9,298 nucleotides of DNA from VGBK01 sp964354255 (GCA_964354255.1 CAYGYX010000070.1:1-9298), one strand, 5' to 3'. Counted from the first letter of the stretch, positions 1-5,857 are shown. Translations and numbers: made by a program. Notes: a model not told the origin generated them from the letters alone.

Positions 1-153
1 GGAGGGACCGGCTCGCGCCCGGGGCGGCCACCGATGATCGCATCGACGGTAGAGTCCCTGCCCCGAACCGAGGGGTCTAAGCAGCCGTACTGCCGCCCCC
101 GACCCCTCCCCGATGGGAGCAAGGGCCGAGAGCGGAGAGAAGGGGAAAGCCGA

Positions 154-597
154 GTGCAACTGGTGCTCCTCGATCTGGTTCCACTCCTCCTCGCGTGGGA
201 GAAAAGCGCTCCCGGTGAGGGCCCCGCGGTGCCTGCCCCGGCCGGGGAGATGCTCGAGGCCATATTCCCCGACTTCCGCATCGCCGGCCTCGGCGACGGC
301 GACCACACCGGCCTCGACCTGCGGCGGGCCCTCGAGGATGCCGAACTGGACGGCTTCTTCGACTTCATCGGCACCTCGGCGGAGTTCGGCCCGGTGGTGT
401 CGCCCCGGGTGGTGCGCCGCCTGGCGCGGGTGCTCGGCTTCCCCGTCGAACAGGTGGTGGTGGTCACCGCGCGAGCAGAGTTGGCCGAGGCCCTCCAGGC
501 GGCAGGCCTGGCCGTCGTGCACGTCGAGGGGGCCGAGGGGATAGCCGCCGTCCCGCAGGCTCTGGAGGCCCTGTACTCCGGCTACTTCAGCCCGTGA
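154..597 (+). CDS. HAD-like protein, probably catalytically inactive
   Basis: A 147-residue protein whose layout follows the HAD hydrolase fold, but most catalytic positions are changed. The N-terminal strand LVLLDLVPLL (residues 3-12) resembles HAD motif I: Asp7 stays at the nucleophile position, but the second Asp of DxD is Val9. FFDFIGTSAEFG (68-79) and the following SPRVVRRLARVLGFP match the family's FDxxxxSxExG...KPDPxxF region, but the motif III Lys is missing. Where the family has VGDSxxD, this protein has VVVTARAEL (102-110), so the motif IV acidic pair is lost. I infer a non-enzymatic binding or regulatory role; no partner is evident. GTG 154 was chosen because GAAGGGG lies 8 nt upstream and the fold begins there. 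The frame is open back to ATG 34, but those 40 residues look non-coding. TAGAGT at 50-55 could be a -10 box. The 3' end overlaps the convergent CvpA-CAP gene by 11 bp. Confidence 0.6.
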   Translation: MQLVLLDLVPLLLAWEKSAPGEGPAVPAPAGEMLEAIFPDFRIAGLGDGDHTGLDLRRALEDAELDGFFDFIGTSAEFGPVVSPRVVRRLARVLGFPVEQVVVVTARAELAEALQAAGLAVVHVEGAEGIAAVPQALEALYSGYFSP

Positions 598-1555
598 AGA
601 CCTGCACGGTCATCAGGCCGAGGGGACCCGCGACGACGGCCACCCCCACCCGGCGGAACTCGGGGCGCAGGATGTTCTCCCGATGTCCGGGGCTGCCCAT
701 GAGGCCGGTGTGCACGTCGGTGGCGGTCGCCGCCAGGGCCAGGTTCTCCCCCGCCACCACGTAGGTGATCCCGGCAGCCTCCAGGCGATCGGCCACCGCA
801 CCGGTGACCGGCGAGTGGTGGGAGAAGTAGCCCTCCAGGTACATCTCGGCGGCGTGCCCCTGCGCCACCACCGCCAGGGCCGGGCTCCAGGCCAGCGGGT
901 CGGCCCCGGCGTCGAGCCGCGCCCGGTTGAGGAGGTCGAAGATCTCGGTGGCGGCGGCGCCGTCGTGCTCGAGGTCGCCTGGATCGGCGGGGGCCAGGGC
1001 GACGGACTCCTCCCCCTCGACGACCACCCGCCGCTCCCCGACGAGCCGATGCAAGTTGAGCAGGGCCTCCACCACCCGGTCCCCGGCCAGGCCCCGGAAG
1101 GCGGACTGGGGCACACCGGCCGGGTCGGTGAGGAAGCCGGTGATCGCCGAGGAATCCAGCTGGCGGCTCACCGCGGCGGGGATGGGCAGGATCACCGCCA
1201 GCGAGAGCAGCACCACCGCCCCGAAGGTCCCCCAGGCCAGGGCCAGGGTGGCGCCGCCGGCCCGGTCGATGAGGTTGAGGCCCGGCCAGCGGACCCGCGG
1301 CTCGATCGCCCGGGCGATGAGGGCCGCCGCCACCCCGGTGGCCACCAGCACGATCAGGCCTCCCACGAGCCGGCCGGCGTCGGCCGAGATGCCCGACATC
1401 GCCTCGATCAGCCCACCGACTGCCGAGCCGAACCGGAAGGCGAGCACGATGCCCAGGACCAGGCCCACCAGGTCCATGGCCTCGCGCACCAGTCCCCGGA
1501 ACCAGCCGCGCACCGCCAGCAAGAGCAGCAGCGCGACGAGCAGGACGTCGATCAT
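587..1555 (-). CDS. CvpA-like membrane domain fused to extracellular CAP/SCP domain
   Basis: A 322-residue two-part protein. Residues 1-127 hold four hydrophobic segments (about 2-16, 28-43, 62-83, 102-127), with the WFRGLVREAMDLVGLVLG pattern typical of the CvpA (colicin V production) family. A linker (128-202) leads to a CAP domain (203-321, YkwD/SCP type). Its hallmarks are LLNRARLDAGADPLAWS, the His of QGHAAEM (H234), FSHHSP (244-248), AGENLAL (E270) and SPGHRENIL (H291). Four membrane passes place the CAP domain on the same side as the N-terminus, which I infer is outside the membrane. Bacterial CAP domains are secreted or surface proteins of varied and mostly unproven function, so enzyme activity is not claimed. 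The mycobacterial protease MarP similarly joins a CvpA-like anchor to a periplasmic domain. The ATG overlaps the alaX stop codon (ATGA) and has no Shine-Dalgarno sequence, which suggests translational coupling. Domain assignment is firm; function is unknown. Confidence 0.88.
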   Translation of the reverse strand: MIDVLLVALLLLLAVRGWFRGLVREAMDLVGLVLGIVLAFRFGSAVGGLIEAMSGISADAGRLVGGLIVLVATGVAAALIARAIEPRVRWPGLNLIDRAGGATLALAWGTFGAVVLLSLAVILPIPAAVSRQLDSSAITGFLTDPAGVPQSAFRGLAGDRVVEALLNLHRLVGERRVVVEGEESVALAPADPGDLEHDGAAATEIFDLLNRARLDAGADPLAWSPALAVVAQGHAAEMYLEGYFSHHSPVTGAVADRLEAAGITYVVAGENLALAATATDVHTGLMGSPGHRENILRPEFRRVGVAVVAGPLGLMTVQVFTG

Positions 1556-2274
1556 GCGGGCGGCTGTTCGAGCTCGATCCGCATCCGCTTGTTGGCCTTG
1601 CCCTTGCTCTCCGTCTTGACCACCTGCACCCGGCCCACCTCGGCGGTGTCGGCGACGTGGGTGCCGCCGTCCGCCTGGCGGTCGGCGCCGGCGATATCGA
1701 CCACCCGGATCGGGTCGACGTGCTCCGGGATAAGGCTCACCTTGGTGCGGATCAGGTCGGGATCGGCCAGGGCCTCTGCCCGGGGCAGGAAGAGCACCCG
1801 CACCGGGTGCCCCTCGGCGAGAGTGGCATTGAGGGCCTCCTCCACCTCCCGGCCGAACTCGACACTCATGCTTTCCAGCTCGAAGTCCATGCGCGCCCGG
1901 CCCGGCTCCATGTTGCCCCCGGTGACCTTGGCGCCGTACTCGCGCCACACCAGAGCGGAGAGCACGTGCAGGGCGGTGTGGGTGCGCATGAGCAGGTGGC
2001 GCCGCTCCCAATCGATCACCGCCCGCACCGCCGTCCCGGGCGGTGGGGCCTGCCCGCCGGCGAGCACGTGGACCACCTCTCCTTCCCGGCGGACCGTGTC
2101 GGCGACCTCCACCATCCCGCCTGCCCACTCCAGGAGGCCGGTGTCCCCGGGCTGCCCCCCGCCCTGGGGGTAGAAGACGGTGCGGTCGAGGATCACCCCG
2201 TCGGCGGTGGCCGCCACGATGGTGGCTGGTATCTCCCGCAGGTACGCGTCGCGGACGGCCAGTTCCTCAGTCAC
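1552..2274 (-). CDS. alaX: Free-standing alanyl-tRNA editing protein (AlaX family)
   Basis: A 240-residue trans-editing hydrolase related to the editing domain of alanyl-tRNA synthetase. The family removes serine or glycine wrongly attached to tRNA-Ala in the cytoplasm. The N-terminal half carries FYPQGGGQPGDTG (34-46), equivalent to the FYxxxGGQxxDxG motif of AlaRS. The zinc-site helix is RTHTALHVL (HxxxH, H99 and H103). The second zinc motif is DRQADGGTHVADTAEVG (198-214): H206 is kept, but the Cys of the usual CGGTH is Asp202. The length suits the AlaX-M class. Start GTG 2274 is fixed by an in-frame TGA immediately upstream and a strong GGGAGGG (2282-2288) 7 nt before it. Its stop overlaps the start of the CvpA-CAP gene by 4 nt, so the two should be co-transcribed. 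A -10-like TAGCCT lies at 2302-2307. Confidence 0.92.
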   Translation of the reverse strand: MTEELAVRDAYLREIPATIVAATADGVILDRTVFYPQGGGQPGDTGLLEWAGGMVEVADTVRREGEVVHVLAGGQAPPPGTAVRAVIDWERRHLLMRTHTALHVLSALVWREYGAKVTGGNMEPGRARMDFELESMSVEFGREVEEALNATLAEGHPVRVLFLPRAEALADPDLIRTKVSLIPEHVDPIRVVDIAGADRQADGGTHVADTAEVGRVQVVKTESKGKANKRMRIELEQPPA

Positions 2275-2301
2275 TCATTCGCCCTCCCGGAGACTCCGGC
2301 A

Positions 2302-2307
2302 AGGCTA
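2302..2307 (-). promoter_or_regulatory. Candidate -10 box (TAGCCT) for alaX
   Basis: TAGCCT on the minus strand fits TAnnnT. A transcript starting about 7 nt downstream would have a leader of roughly 20 nt carrying the GGGAGGG ribosome-binding site of alaX. No convincing -35 is seen; TTGCCC lies upstream at a 21-nt spacing, which is too far. It is one of four TAGCCT copies in the window, all just upstream of gene starts. Confidence 0.45.
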
Positions 2308-2352
2308 CCGCCCGCCGGGTTGAGCGCCGGGCAAGCAGGATGCCCGGGCGGT
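2307..2352 (-). terminator. Nested inverted repeats between DUF3263 gene and alaX
   Basis: Two perfect inverted repeats share bases. ACCGCCCG (2307-2314) pairs with CGGGCGGT (2345-2352), and CCGGGCA (2327-2333) pairs with TGCCCGG (2341-2347) around a 7-nt loop. Because 2345-2347 belongs to both, the two stems exclude each other. Neither is followed by a U-run. The location downstream of the DUF3263 stop suits a weak terminator; a protein-binding site next to the alaX -10 box is also possible. GC-rich DNA produces such stems by chance. Confidence 0.3.
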
Positions 2353-2377
2353 CCACCGAGCAAGGGGTGAGGCGACC

Positions 2378-2632
2378 TCAGGTGCCGGGACGGTCGTCGA
2401 GACGGCCCTCGACCCGCTTGCGGCGGGCCTGCTCGCGCACCCGGCGCAGGCGGCGGATGGTGAGCGGGTCGTAGCGCTCTGCCTCGGCGTCGTCCAGGAG
2501 GCGGCGCAGCACCTGGTAGTAGCGGGTAGCGCTCATCCCCAGGTACTCCCCCACGGCCCGATCCTTGGGGCCGGGGTAGAGCCACCAGGAGCGCTCGAAG
2601 TCGAGCACGGCGCGTTCCCGTTCACCCAGCAT
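2378..2632 (-). CDS. DUF3263 family small protein
   Basis: An 84-residue basic protein of the actinobacterial DUF3263 family, recognised by its opening LGERERAVLDFERSWW, the core GMSATRYYQVLRRLLDD (32-48) and the DPLTIRRLRRVREQ segment (55-68). The order helix - short turn - MSATRYYQVL resembles a helix-turn-helix with a recognition helix, as in sigma region 4, so DNA binding is a fair inference; the family's function is unknown to me. ATG 2632 was chosen because the family signature begins right after it and TAGCCT lies exactly 7 nt upstream, which fits a leaderless mRNA. GTG 2656 would add eight residues (start MGGNS) but has no ribosome-binding site and falls inside a tandem repeat. The neighbours are a divergent tRNA-Thr and, 103 nt downstream, alaX. 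It probably forms its own transcription unit. Confidence 0.83.
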   Translation of the reverse strand: MLGERERAVLDFERSWWLYPGPKDRAVGEYLGMSATRYYQVLRRLLDDAEAERYDPLTIRRLRRVREQARRKRVEGRLDDRPGT

Positions 2633-2639
2633 CGCTCGC

Positions 2640-2645
2640 AGGCTA
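2640..2645 (-). promoter_or_regulatory. Candidate -10 box (TAGCCT) for the DUF3263 gene
   Basis: TAGCCT on the minus strand is followed by exactly 7 nt (GCGAGCG) and then ATG 2632, which is the geometry of a leaderless start. There is no Shine-Dalgarno sequence at normal distance from that ATG; GGGAGG lies about 16 nt away. No -35 hexamer is visible; the -35 region is instead occupied by a tandem 8-bp repeat. Confidence 0.5.
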
Positions 2646-2652
2646 TTGCCTC

Positions 2653-2668
2653 CCACCCGGCCACCCGG
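2653..2668. repeat. Tandem 8-bp direct repeat upstream of DUF3263 gene
   Basis: CCACCCGG occurs twice in a row (2653-2660 and 2661-2668; CCGGGTGG on the minus strand). Relative to a leaderless DUF3263 transcript starting at 2632 it covers about -21 to -36, where a -35 box or an operator would lie. A role as binding site is inference, and the repeat is GC-rich and short. Confidence 0.5.
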
Positions 2669-2708
2669 GGATTTCCCTCGGCGCTCCCGCAGGCAGCCCC
2701 GGTTCCGT

Positions 2709-2714
2709 TACCCT
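2709..2714 (+). promoter_or_regulatory. Candidate -10 box (TACCCT) for tRNA-Thr
   Basis: TACCCT fits TAnnnT and ends 10 nt before the mature tRNA 5' end at 2725, so transcription would start 2-4 nt upstream of the tRNA. The same TA-C-T pattern recurs before the protein genes nearby. No -35 element is seen at 16-18 nt. Confidence 0.4.
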
Positions 2715-2724
2715 GGGCGGGCAG

Positions 2725-2797
2725 GCCGGGTTAGCTCAGTCCGAAGAGCACCGCTCTTGTAAAGCGGACGTCGCCGGTTCGAATCCGGCACCCGGCT
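2725..2797 (+). tRNA. tRNA-Thr (anticodon UGU)
   Basis: A complete 73-nt cloverleaf. The acceptor stem GCCGGGT (2725-2731) pairs perfectly with ACCCGGC (2790-2796), with discriminator T2797. The D stem is GCTC/GAGC, the anticodon stem CCGCT/AGCGG closes the loop CTTGTAA with anticodon TGT at 2758-2760, and the T arm is GCCGG-TTCGAAT-CCGGC. CCA is not encoded (the next bases are CCC), so CCA addition must be enzymatic. The D loop AGTCCGAA is odd: the near-universal GG pair (G18 G19) is reduced to a single G. The gene is single, on the plus strand, between minus-strand genes, and decodes ACA, possibly with other ACN codons by wobble. Confidence 0.95.
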
Positions 2798-2802
2798 CCC
2801 GG

Positions 2803-2823
2803 GGCCCCCGGGGGGTGGGGGCC
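2803..2823. terminator. GC hairpin between tRNA-Thr and the GNAT gene
   Basis: GGCCCCC (2803-2809) pairs with GGGGGCC (2817-2823) around a 7-nt G-rich loop. It begins 6 nt after the tRNA and ends just before the convergent GNAT stop codon (2827-2829), so it could stop transcription from either side. There is no T-run on either strand, and GC stems of this kind are common in high-GC DNA. Confidence 0.35.
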
Positions 2824-2826
2824 TCC

Positions 2827-3699
2827 TCAGCTCGCCGGCTCGTACCCGTACTCGGCCGACTCCGCCACCAGCCGGTAACCGATCCGCCGGTAGAGGGCGT
2901 TCGAGGTCGGGTTGGCCAGGTCGGTGTACAGGAAGCAGTGCTGCCGCCCGTGGGCCAGCAGCCAGGAGGACACCGCGGCCACCAGCGCGGTGCCGTACCC
3001 GCGGCACCGGTGCTCGGAGGGCGTGTAGACGGGGCCGAGGCGGATCCCCCCGGGCGTCGGCCCCCCGTAGCCGACCAACGAAACCACCGTCCCCCCATCC
3101 TCCCAGACCCAGAGGCCTGCATCGCTGGCGCCGGGGTCGCCCAGGCGGTGATCCACCATGCGCTCCCGGTGCTCCACGAGCTCGGGGTTGCCGGGCAGAG
3201 CCTCGGCGTTGAAGGCGACGATCCAATCGAGGACCAGGGCCCGGTCGGCCCGCACCGCCCGGCGGGCGACGCCGGGCGCATCCCCGGTGAGCTCCACCCG
3301 CTCCAGGGCGAACACCCCCTGCGCCATGTGCAAGCGGGGCACGACCGCGGCCAGCGGTGCCCAGACCTCGTTGAAGCGGTCCACGGTGGGCCGGTTCCCC
3401 ACCACCCCGGGCACCAGCACGCCCGAGCCCCGCACCGCGCCGGCGAGGGCGGGCAGCGCCCGGTCGTCGGCCGCGTCGGCCAGCACCAGGTTGTGGGGCG
3501 GGGTGATGAGGGCGGCGGCCAGGGGACGGCCCTCCTCCTCCACCACCCACAGCCCGAACTCCGGGTAGATCTCGGGGCGCTCGTGGAGCAGCCAGGCCAG
3601 GGCGAGGATGAGGTTGTGGCGGGCCTCATCGGCTTCGAGCAAGGGGCCGGCTTGCTCCAGGAACTCGAGCGGATCGGAGAAGGAGGAGGCTCTCATCAT
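2827..3699 (-). CDS. GNAT family N-acetyltransferase
   Basis: A 290-residue acetyltransferase-fold protein. The C-terminal GNAT domain (about 140-285) carries the acetyl-CoA motif A: RLGPVYTPSEHRCRGYGTAL (220-239), with the R/QxxGxG/A pyrophosphate loop as R231-C-R-G-Y-G236. The later NPTSNALYRRIGY (263-275) is the usual C-terminal motif that closes the cofactor site. The first 130 residues look like a diverged GNAT-like half lacking the cofactor loop, a layout seen in tandem-GNAT proteins of this length. Cytoplasmic; the acceptor substrate (amine, peptide or antibiotic) cannot be read from sequence. Two consecutive ATG codons (3699, 3696) can start it. There is no clear ribosome-binding site, but TAGCCT lies 6 nt upstream and rlmB ends 9 nt upstream, so it may be expressed both by read-through from rlmB and from its own promoter. 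Confidence 0.85.
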   Translation of the reverse strand: MMRASSFSDPLEFLEQAGPLLEADEARHNLILALAWLLHERPEIYPEFGLWVVEEEGRPLAAALITPPHNLVLADAADDRALPALAGAVRGSGVLVPGVVGNRPTVDRFNEVWAPLAAVVPRLHMAQGVFALERVELTGDAPGVARRAVRADRALVLDWIVAFNAEALPGNPELVEHRERMVDHRLGDPGASDAGLWVWEDGGTVVSLVGYGGPTPGGIRLGPVYTPSEHRCRGYGTALVAAVSSWLLAHGRQHCFLYTDLANPTSNALYRRIGYRLVAESAEYGYEPAS

Positions 3700-3705
3700 C
3701 CGTCG

Positions 3706-3711
3706 AGGCTA
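3706..3711 (-). promoter_or_regulatory. Candidate -10 box (TAGCCT) for the GNAT gene
   Basis: TAGCCT on the minus strand lies 6 nt before ATG 3699. Its first three bases are the TAG stop codon of rlmB, so the box straddles the end of the upstream gene. It would give the GNAT gene a leaderless transcript independent of cysS-rlmB. No -35 box was recognised. Confidence 0.4.
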
Positions 3712-4458
3712 CCCGGGTGGGCCCTGCTCGGTGGCGGCCCGCACCCGGGCCACCTCGTAGCAGGCCAGCGAGGCCGCTACCGCCGCGTTGAGGCTCTCCA
3801 CCCCGGGGTGCAGGGGGATGGAGGCCCGCACGTCGACCCGTTCGGCCACCAGCGAGGCCAAGCCCCGTCCCTCGGCCCCCACCACGATCGCTACCGGCTC
3901 GGCGAGGAGGCCCAGTCCGAACAGCGACCGGTCGGCCCCGGCGTCCAGGCCCACGGTCCACACCCCGAGGCGCCCCAGATCGGCCACTGCCTGGGCAACC
4001 GAGGAGACCAGCGCCACCGGCAGGCGCTCCAGGGCGCCGGCCGCCGCCTTACAGGCAGTCGCCCCCAGCGGGGCGGCCCGGCGGCGGGCCAGCACCAGCC
4101 CGCCCATGCCGGCCGCCAGCGCCGAGCGGGCGACGGCTCCCACGTTGCGGGGGTCTTCCAGGTGGTCGAGGACGACCAGGGCGGCAGGGGTGCGCGCCGC
4201 CACCATTTCCGCGAGCCCCACCGTGGCCAGCGGGCGGCAGTGGGCCACCACCCCCTGGGGAGCAGTCGTAGCCGCCAGCGACCCCAGGTCGGCCACCACC
4301 CGCACCTCCGCCCCGGCGAGGGCCGCCTGGGCAGTCAGCGAGCGCAGCGCCTCGGCCCGGGAAGCTTCGACGAAGAGGCGCTCCACCCGCCCGGCCGCCA
4401 CCGCCGCCGCCACGGCGTGGAGGCCCTCGACTTCAGTGCCGGTGCCAGACGGTGCCAT
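3709..4458 (-). CDS. rlmB: 23S rRNA 2'-O-methyltransferase, TrmH/SPOUT family (RlmB-like)
   Basis: A 249-residue SPOUT methyltransferase with all three TrmH-family motifs. Motif 1 is LDHLEDPRNVGAVARSAL (97-114, with N105 and R111), motif 2 is IVVGAEGRGL (191-200, E196) and motif 3 is IPLHPGVESLNAAVAASL (214-231, S222-L-N224); motifs 2 and 3 form the trefoil knot that binds S-adenosylmethionine. The N-terminal EVEGLHAVAAAVAAGRVERLFV (9-30) matches the L30e-like RNA-binding domain of RlmB, which in E. coli methylates the ribose of G2251 in the peptidyl-transferase centre. The exact target here is inferred. Start ATG 4458 has GAGGA 8 nt upstream and lies inside cysS, giving a 26-bp overlap, so the two are co-transcribed. 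The cysS-rlmB order matches that of mycobacteria. Confidence 0.93.
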   Translation of the reverse strand: MAPSGTGTEVEGLHAVAAAVAAGRVERLFVEASRAEALRSLTAQAALAGAEVRVVADLGSLAATTAPQGVVAHCRPLATVGLAEMVAARTPAALVVLDHLEDPRNVGAVARSALAAGMGGLVLARRRAAPLGATACKAAAGALERLPVALVSSVAQAVADLGRLGVWTVGLDAGADRSLFGLGLLAEPVAIVVGAEGRGLASLVAERVDVRASIPLHPGVESLNAAVAASLACYEVARVRAATEQGPPG

Positions 4459-5833
4459 CGGGGCCGTCCTCGAGCATGATCCCCAGCGCGCCCAGGCGAT
4501 CGCGGATCTCGTCGCCAAGGGCCCAGGCCGCCTCGCGGCGAGCCTGTGCCCGCCGGGCAACGAGCGCGGCGAGGGCGGCAGAGGGCCCTTCCGCCCCCAC
4601 GCCGTAGGCGGCGGCCAGATCGGCCAGCGGGCCGGCCAGGTCGTCCAGGCCCGCGGCCGGCTCGGCCAGGCCGAGCACCCCGACGATCTCGTCGTAGGCG
4701 GCGGCCTGCGCCCCGGCCTCCTCCCCGGCATCGAGCCGCCGGTTTCCCTCCCGCACCAGGTCGAAGAGCGCTGCCATGGCCTCGGCCGTGTTGAAGTCGT
4801 CGTCCATGGCCTCGGTGAAGCGGGCCAGCGCCCCCGGGGCAGCGGTGCCGGTCGATCCCGACCGGCGGCGGAAGGCCCAAAGGCGCTCGAGCGAGGCTGT
4901 CGCATCGGCCAGGCCCTCTTCGGAGAAGTCCAGGGGCGCCCGGTAGTGGGCCCGTAGGTAGAAGAGGCGCACCGCCAACGGCGGGTACTCCTCCAGGAGC
5001 TGATTAAGGCCGACCACCCTGCCGGTCGACTTGGACATCTTCTCACCCGACAGGTTGAGCATGCCGTTGTGCAGCCAGTAGCGGGCGAAGGGGGCGGACC
5101 CGGCCGCCGCCTCGGACTGGGCGATCTCGTTCTCGTGGTGCGGGAAGACCAAGTCGAGCCCGCCGCCGTGAATGTCGAAGCCGAAGCCGAGTTCTCCCTC
5201 GGCCATCGCCGAGCACTCGATGTGCCAGCCCGGCCGGCCCGGGCCCCATGGGGAGCCCCAAGAGGGCTCGCCGGGCTTGGAGGCCTTCCAGAGAGCGAAG
5301 TCGGCGGGGTCCCGCTTCCCCTCCCCCGGCTCGATGCGAGTGCCGGCTGGCAACTCGTCGGGGTTGCGCCCGGAGAGCTTCCCGTACTCGGGGAAGGAGC
5401 GCACCGCGAAGTAGACGCTCCCCCCGGCCGGGTAGGCGTGGCCCTTCTCGACGAGCCGGGCGATGAGGTCGAGCATCCTCGGGATCTCCCGGGTGGCGTA
5501 GCAGAGTCGGTCGGGAGGGCGCACCCCGAGCCGCCGGTAGGCATCGAGGAACTGCTCGGCGGCCCGGGCCGCCACCTCCTCCGTGGAGATCCCCTGCGCG
5601 GCGGCGGCGTTGATGATCTTGTCCTCGATGTCGGTGATGTTGGTGACGTAGGTCACCCGCAACCCCCGCCACTCCAGGTAGCGGCGGATGACGTCGAAGG
5701 CCACCGCCTGGCGCCCGTGCCCCACGTGCGGAGCGGCCTGCACGGTGGGGCCGCAGGTGTAGATGGAGACCTCCCCGGGGACCCGGGGCCGGAAGGGCTG
5801 GAGGGCGCGGCCGAGGGTGTTGTAGACCTGCAC
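4433..5833 (-). CDS. cysS: Cysteinyl-tRNA synthetase
   Basis: A 466-residue class I synthetase that charges tRNA-Cys with cysteine. It has YTCGPTVQ (C27, a zinc ligand), the HIGH motif as HVGH (36-39), TNITDIEDKII (64-74), WHIECSAM (C207), HGGGLDLVFPHHENE (H232, with E236; remaining zinc ligands) and GEKMSKSTGR (KMSKS at 265-269). The DALR anticodon-binding region follows (FTEAMDDDFNTAEAMAALFDL, about 339-359). The C-terminal tail past the KMSKS loop and full length argue against MshC, the related mycothiol ligase. GTG 5833 was chosen because homology begins at VQVYNTLGR and a -10-like TACCAT sits 7 nt upstream. There is no Shine-Dalgarno sequence, which fits leaderless translation. The frame stays open upstream, but it would run into the divergent gene. 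It is the first gene of a cysS-rlmB(-GNAT) unit. Confidence 0.97.
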   Translation of the reverse strand: MQVYNTLGRALQPFRPRVPGEVSIYTCGPTVQAAPHVGHGRQAVAFDVIRRYLEWRGLRVTYVTNITDIEDKIINAAAAQGISTEEVAARAAEQFLDAYRRLGVRPPDRLCYATREIPRMLDLIARLVEKGHAYPAGGSVYFAVRSFPEYGKLSGRNPDELPAGTRIEPGEGKRDPADFALWKASKPGEPSWGSPWGPGRPGWHIECSAMAEGELGFGFDIHGGGLDLVFPHHENEIAQSEAAAGSAPFARYWLHNGMLNLSGEKMSKSTGRVVGLNQLLEEYPPLAVRLFYLRAHYRAPLDFSEEGLADATASLERLWAFRRRSGSTGTAAPGALARFTEAMDDDFNTAEAMAALFDLVREGNRRLDAGEEAGAQAAAYDEIVGVLGLAEPAAGLDDLAGPLADLAAAYGVGAEGPSAALAALVARRAQARREAAWALGDEIRDRLGALGIMLEDGPDGTVWHRH

Positions 5834-5840
5834 GGCGGGG

Positions 5841-5846
5841 ATGGTA
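5841..5846 (-). promoter_or_regulatory. Candidate -10 box (TACCAT) for cysS, leaderless
   Basis: TACCAT on the minus strand is followed by exactly 7 nt and then GTG 5833, which has no ribosome-binding site. This places the transcription start at or next to the start codon. A purine-rich GGGGGAGG lies about 24 nt upstream of the GTG, too far to serve as its ribosome-binding site. No -35 box was recognised. Confidence 0.5.
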
Positions 5847-5857
5847 TCAGCGGCGGG

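Noticed and set aside
1..43. Possible start of a divergent minus-strand gene (ATG 43, 14 open codons to the edge, weak AGGGA 11 nt upstream).
   Set aside because: Too short to judge and without any recognisable protein signature; it needs sequence left of the window.
34..153. N-terminal extension of the HAD-like protein from ATG 34.
   Set aside because: The 40 extra residues are polar and have no HAD features; GTG 154 has a good ribosome-binding site and starts right at the first fold strand.
2725..2797. The tRNA-Thr as an integration site with a duplicated 3' end.
   Set aside because: No second copy of the tRNA 3' half and no integrase gene appear in the window.
683..4479. Long open frames antisense to alaX, CvpA-CAP, GNAT and rlmB (for example 683-2173 and 2815-4479 on the plus strand).
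   Set aside because: Translations are rich in Arg, Gly, Pro and His with no domain signature, as expected opposite high-GC coding sequence; the minus-strand genes carry clear family motifs.
4433..5833. Reading the cysS gene as mshC (mycothiol cysteine ligase).
   Set aside because: Length of 466 aa, the typical KMSKS and the complete DALR anticodon-binding region fit CysS; position next to rlmB also matches cysS.
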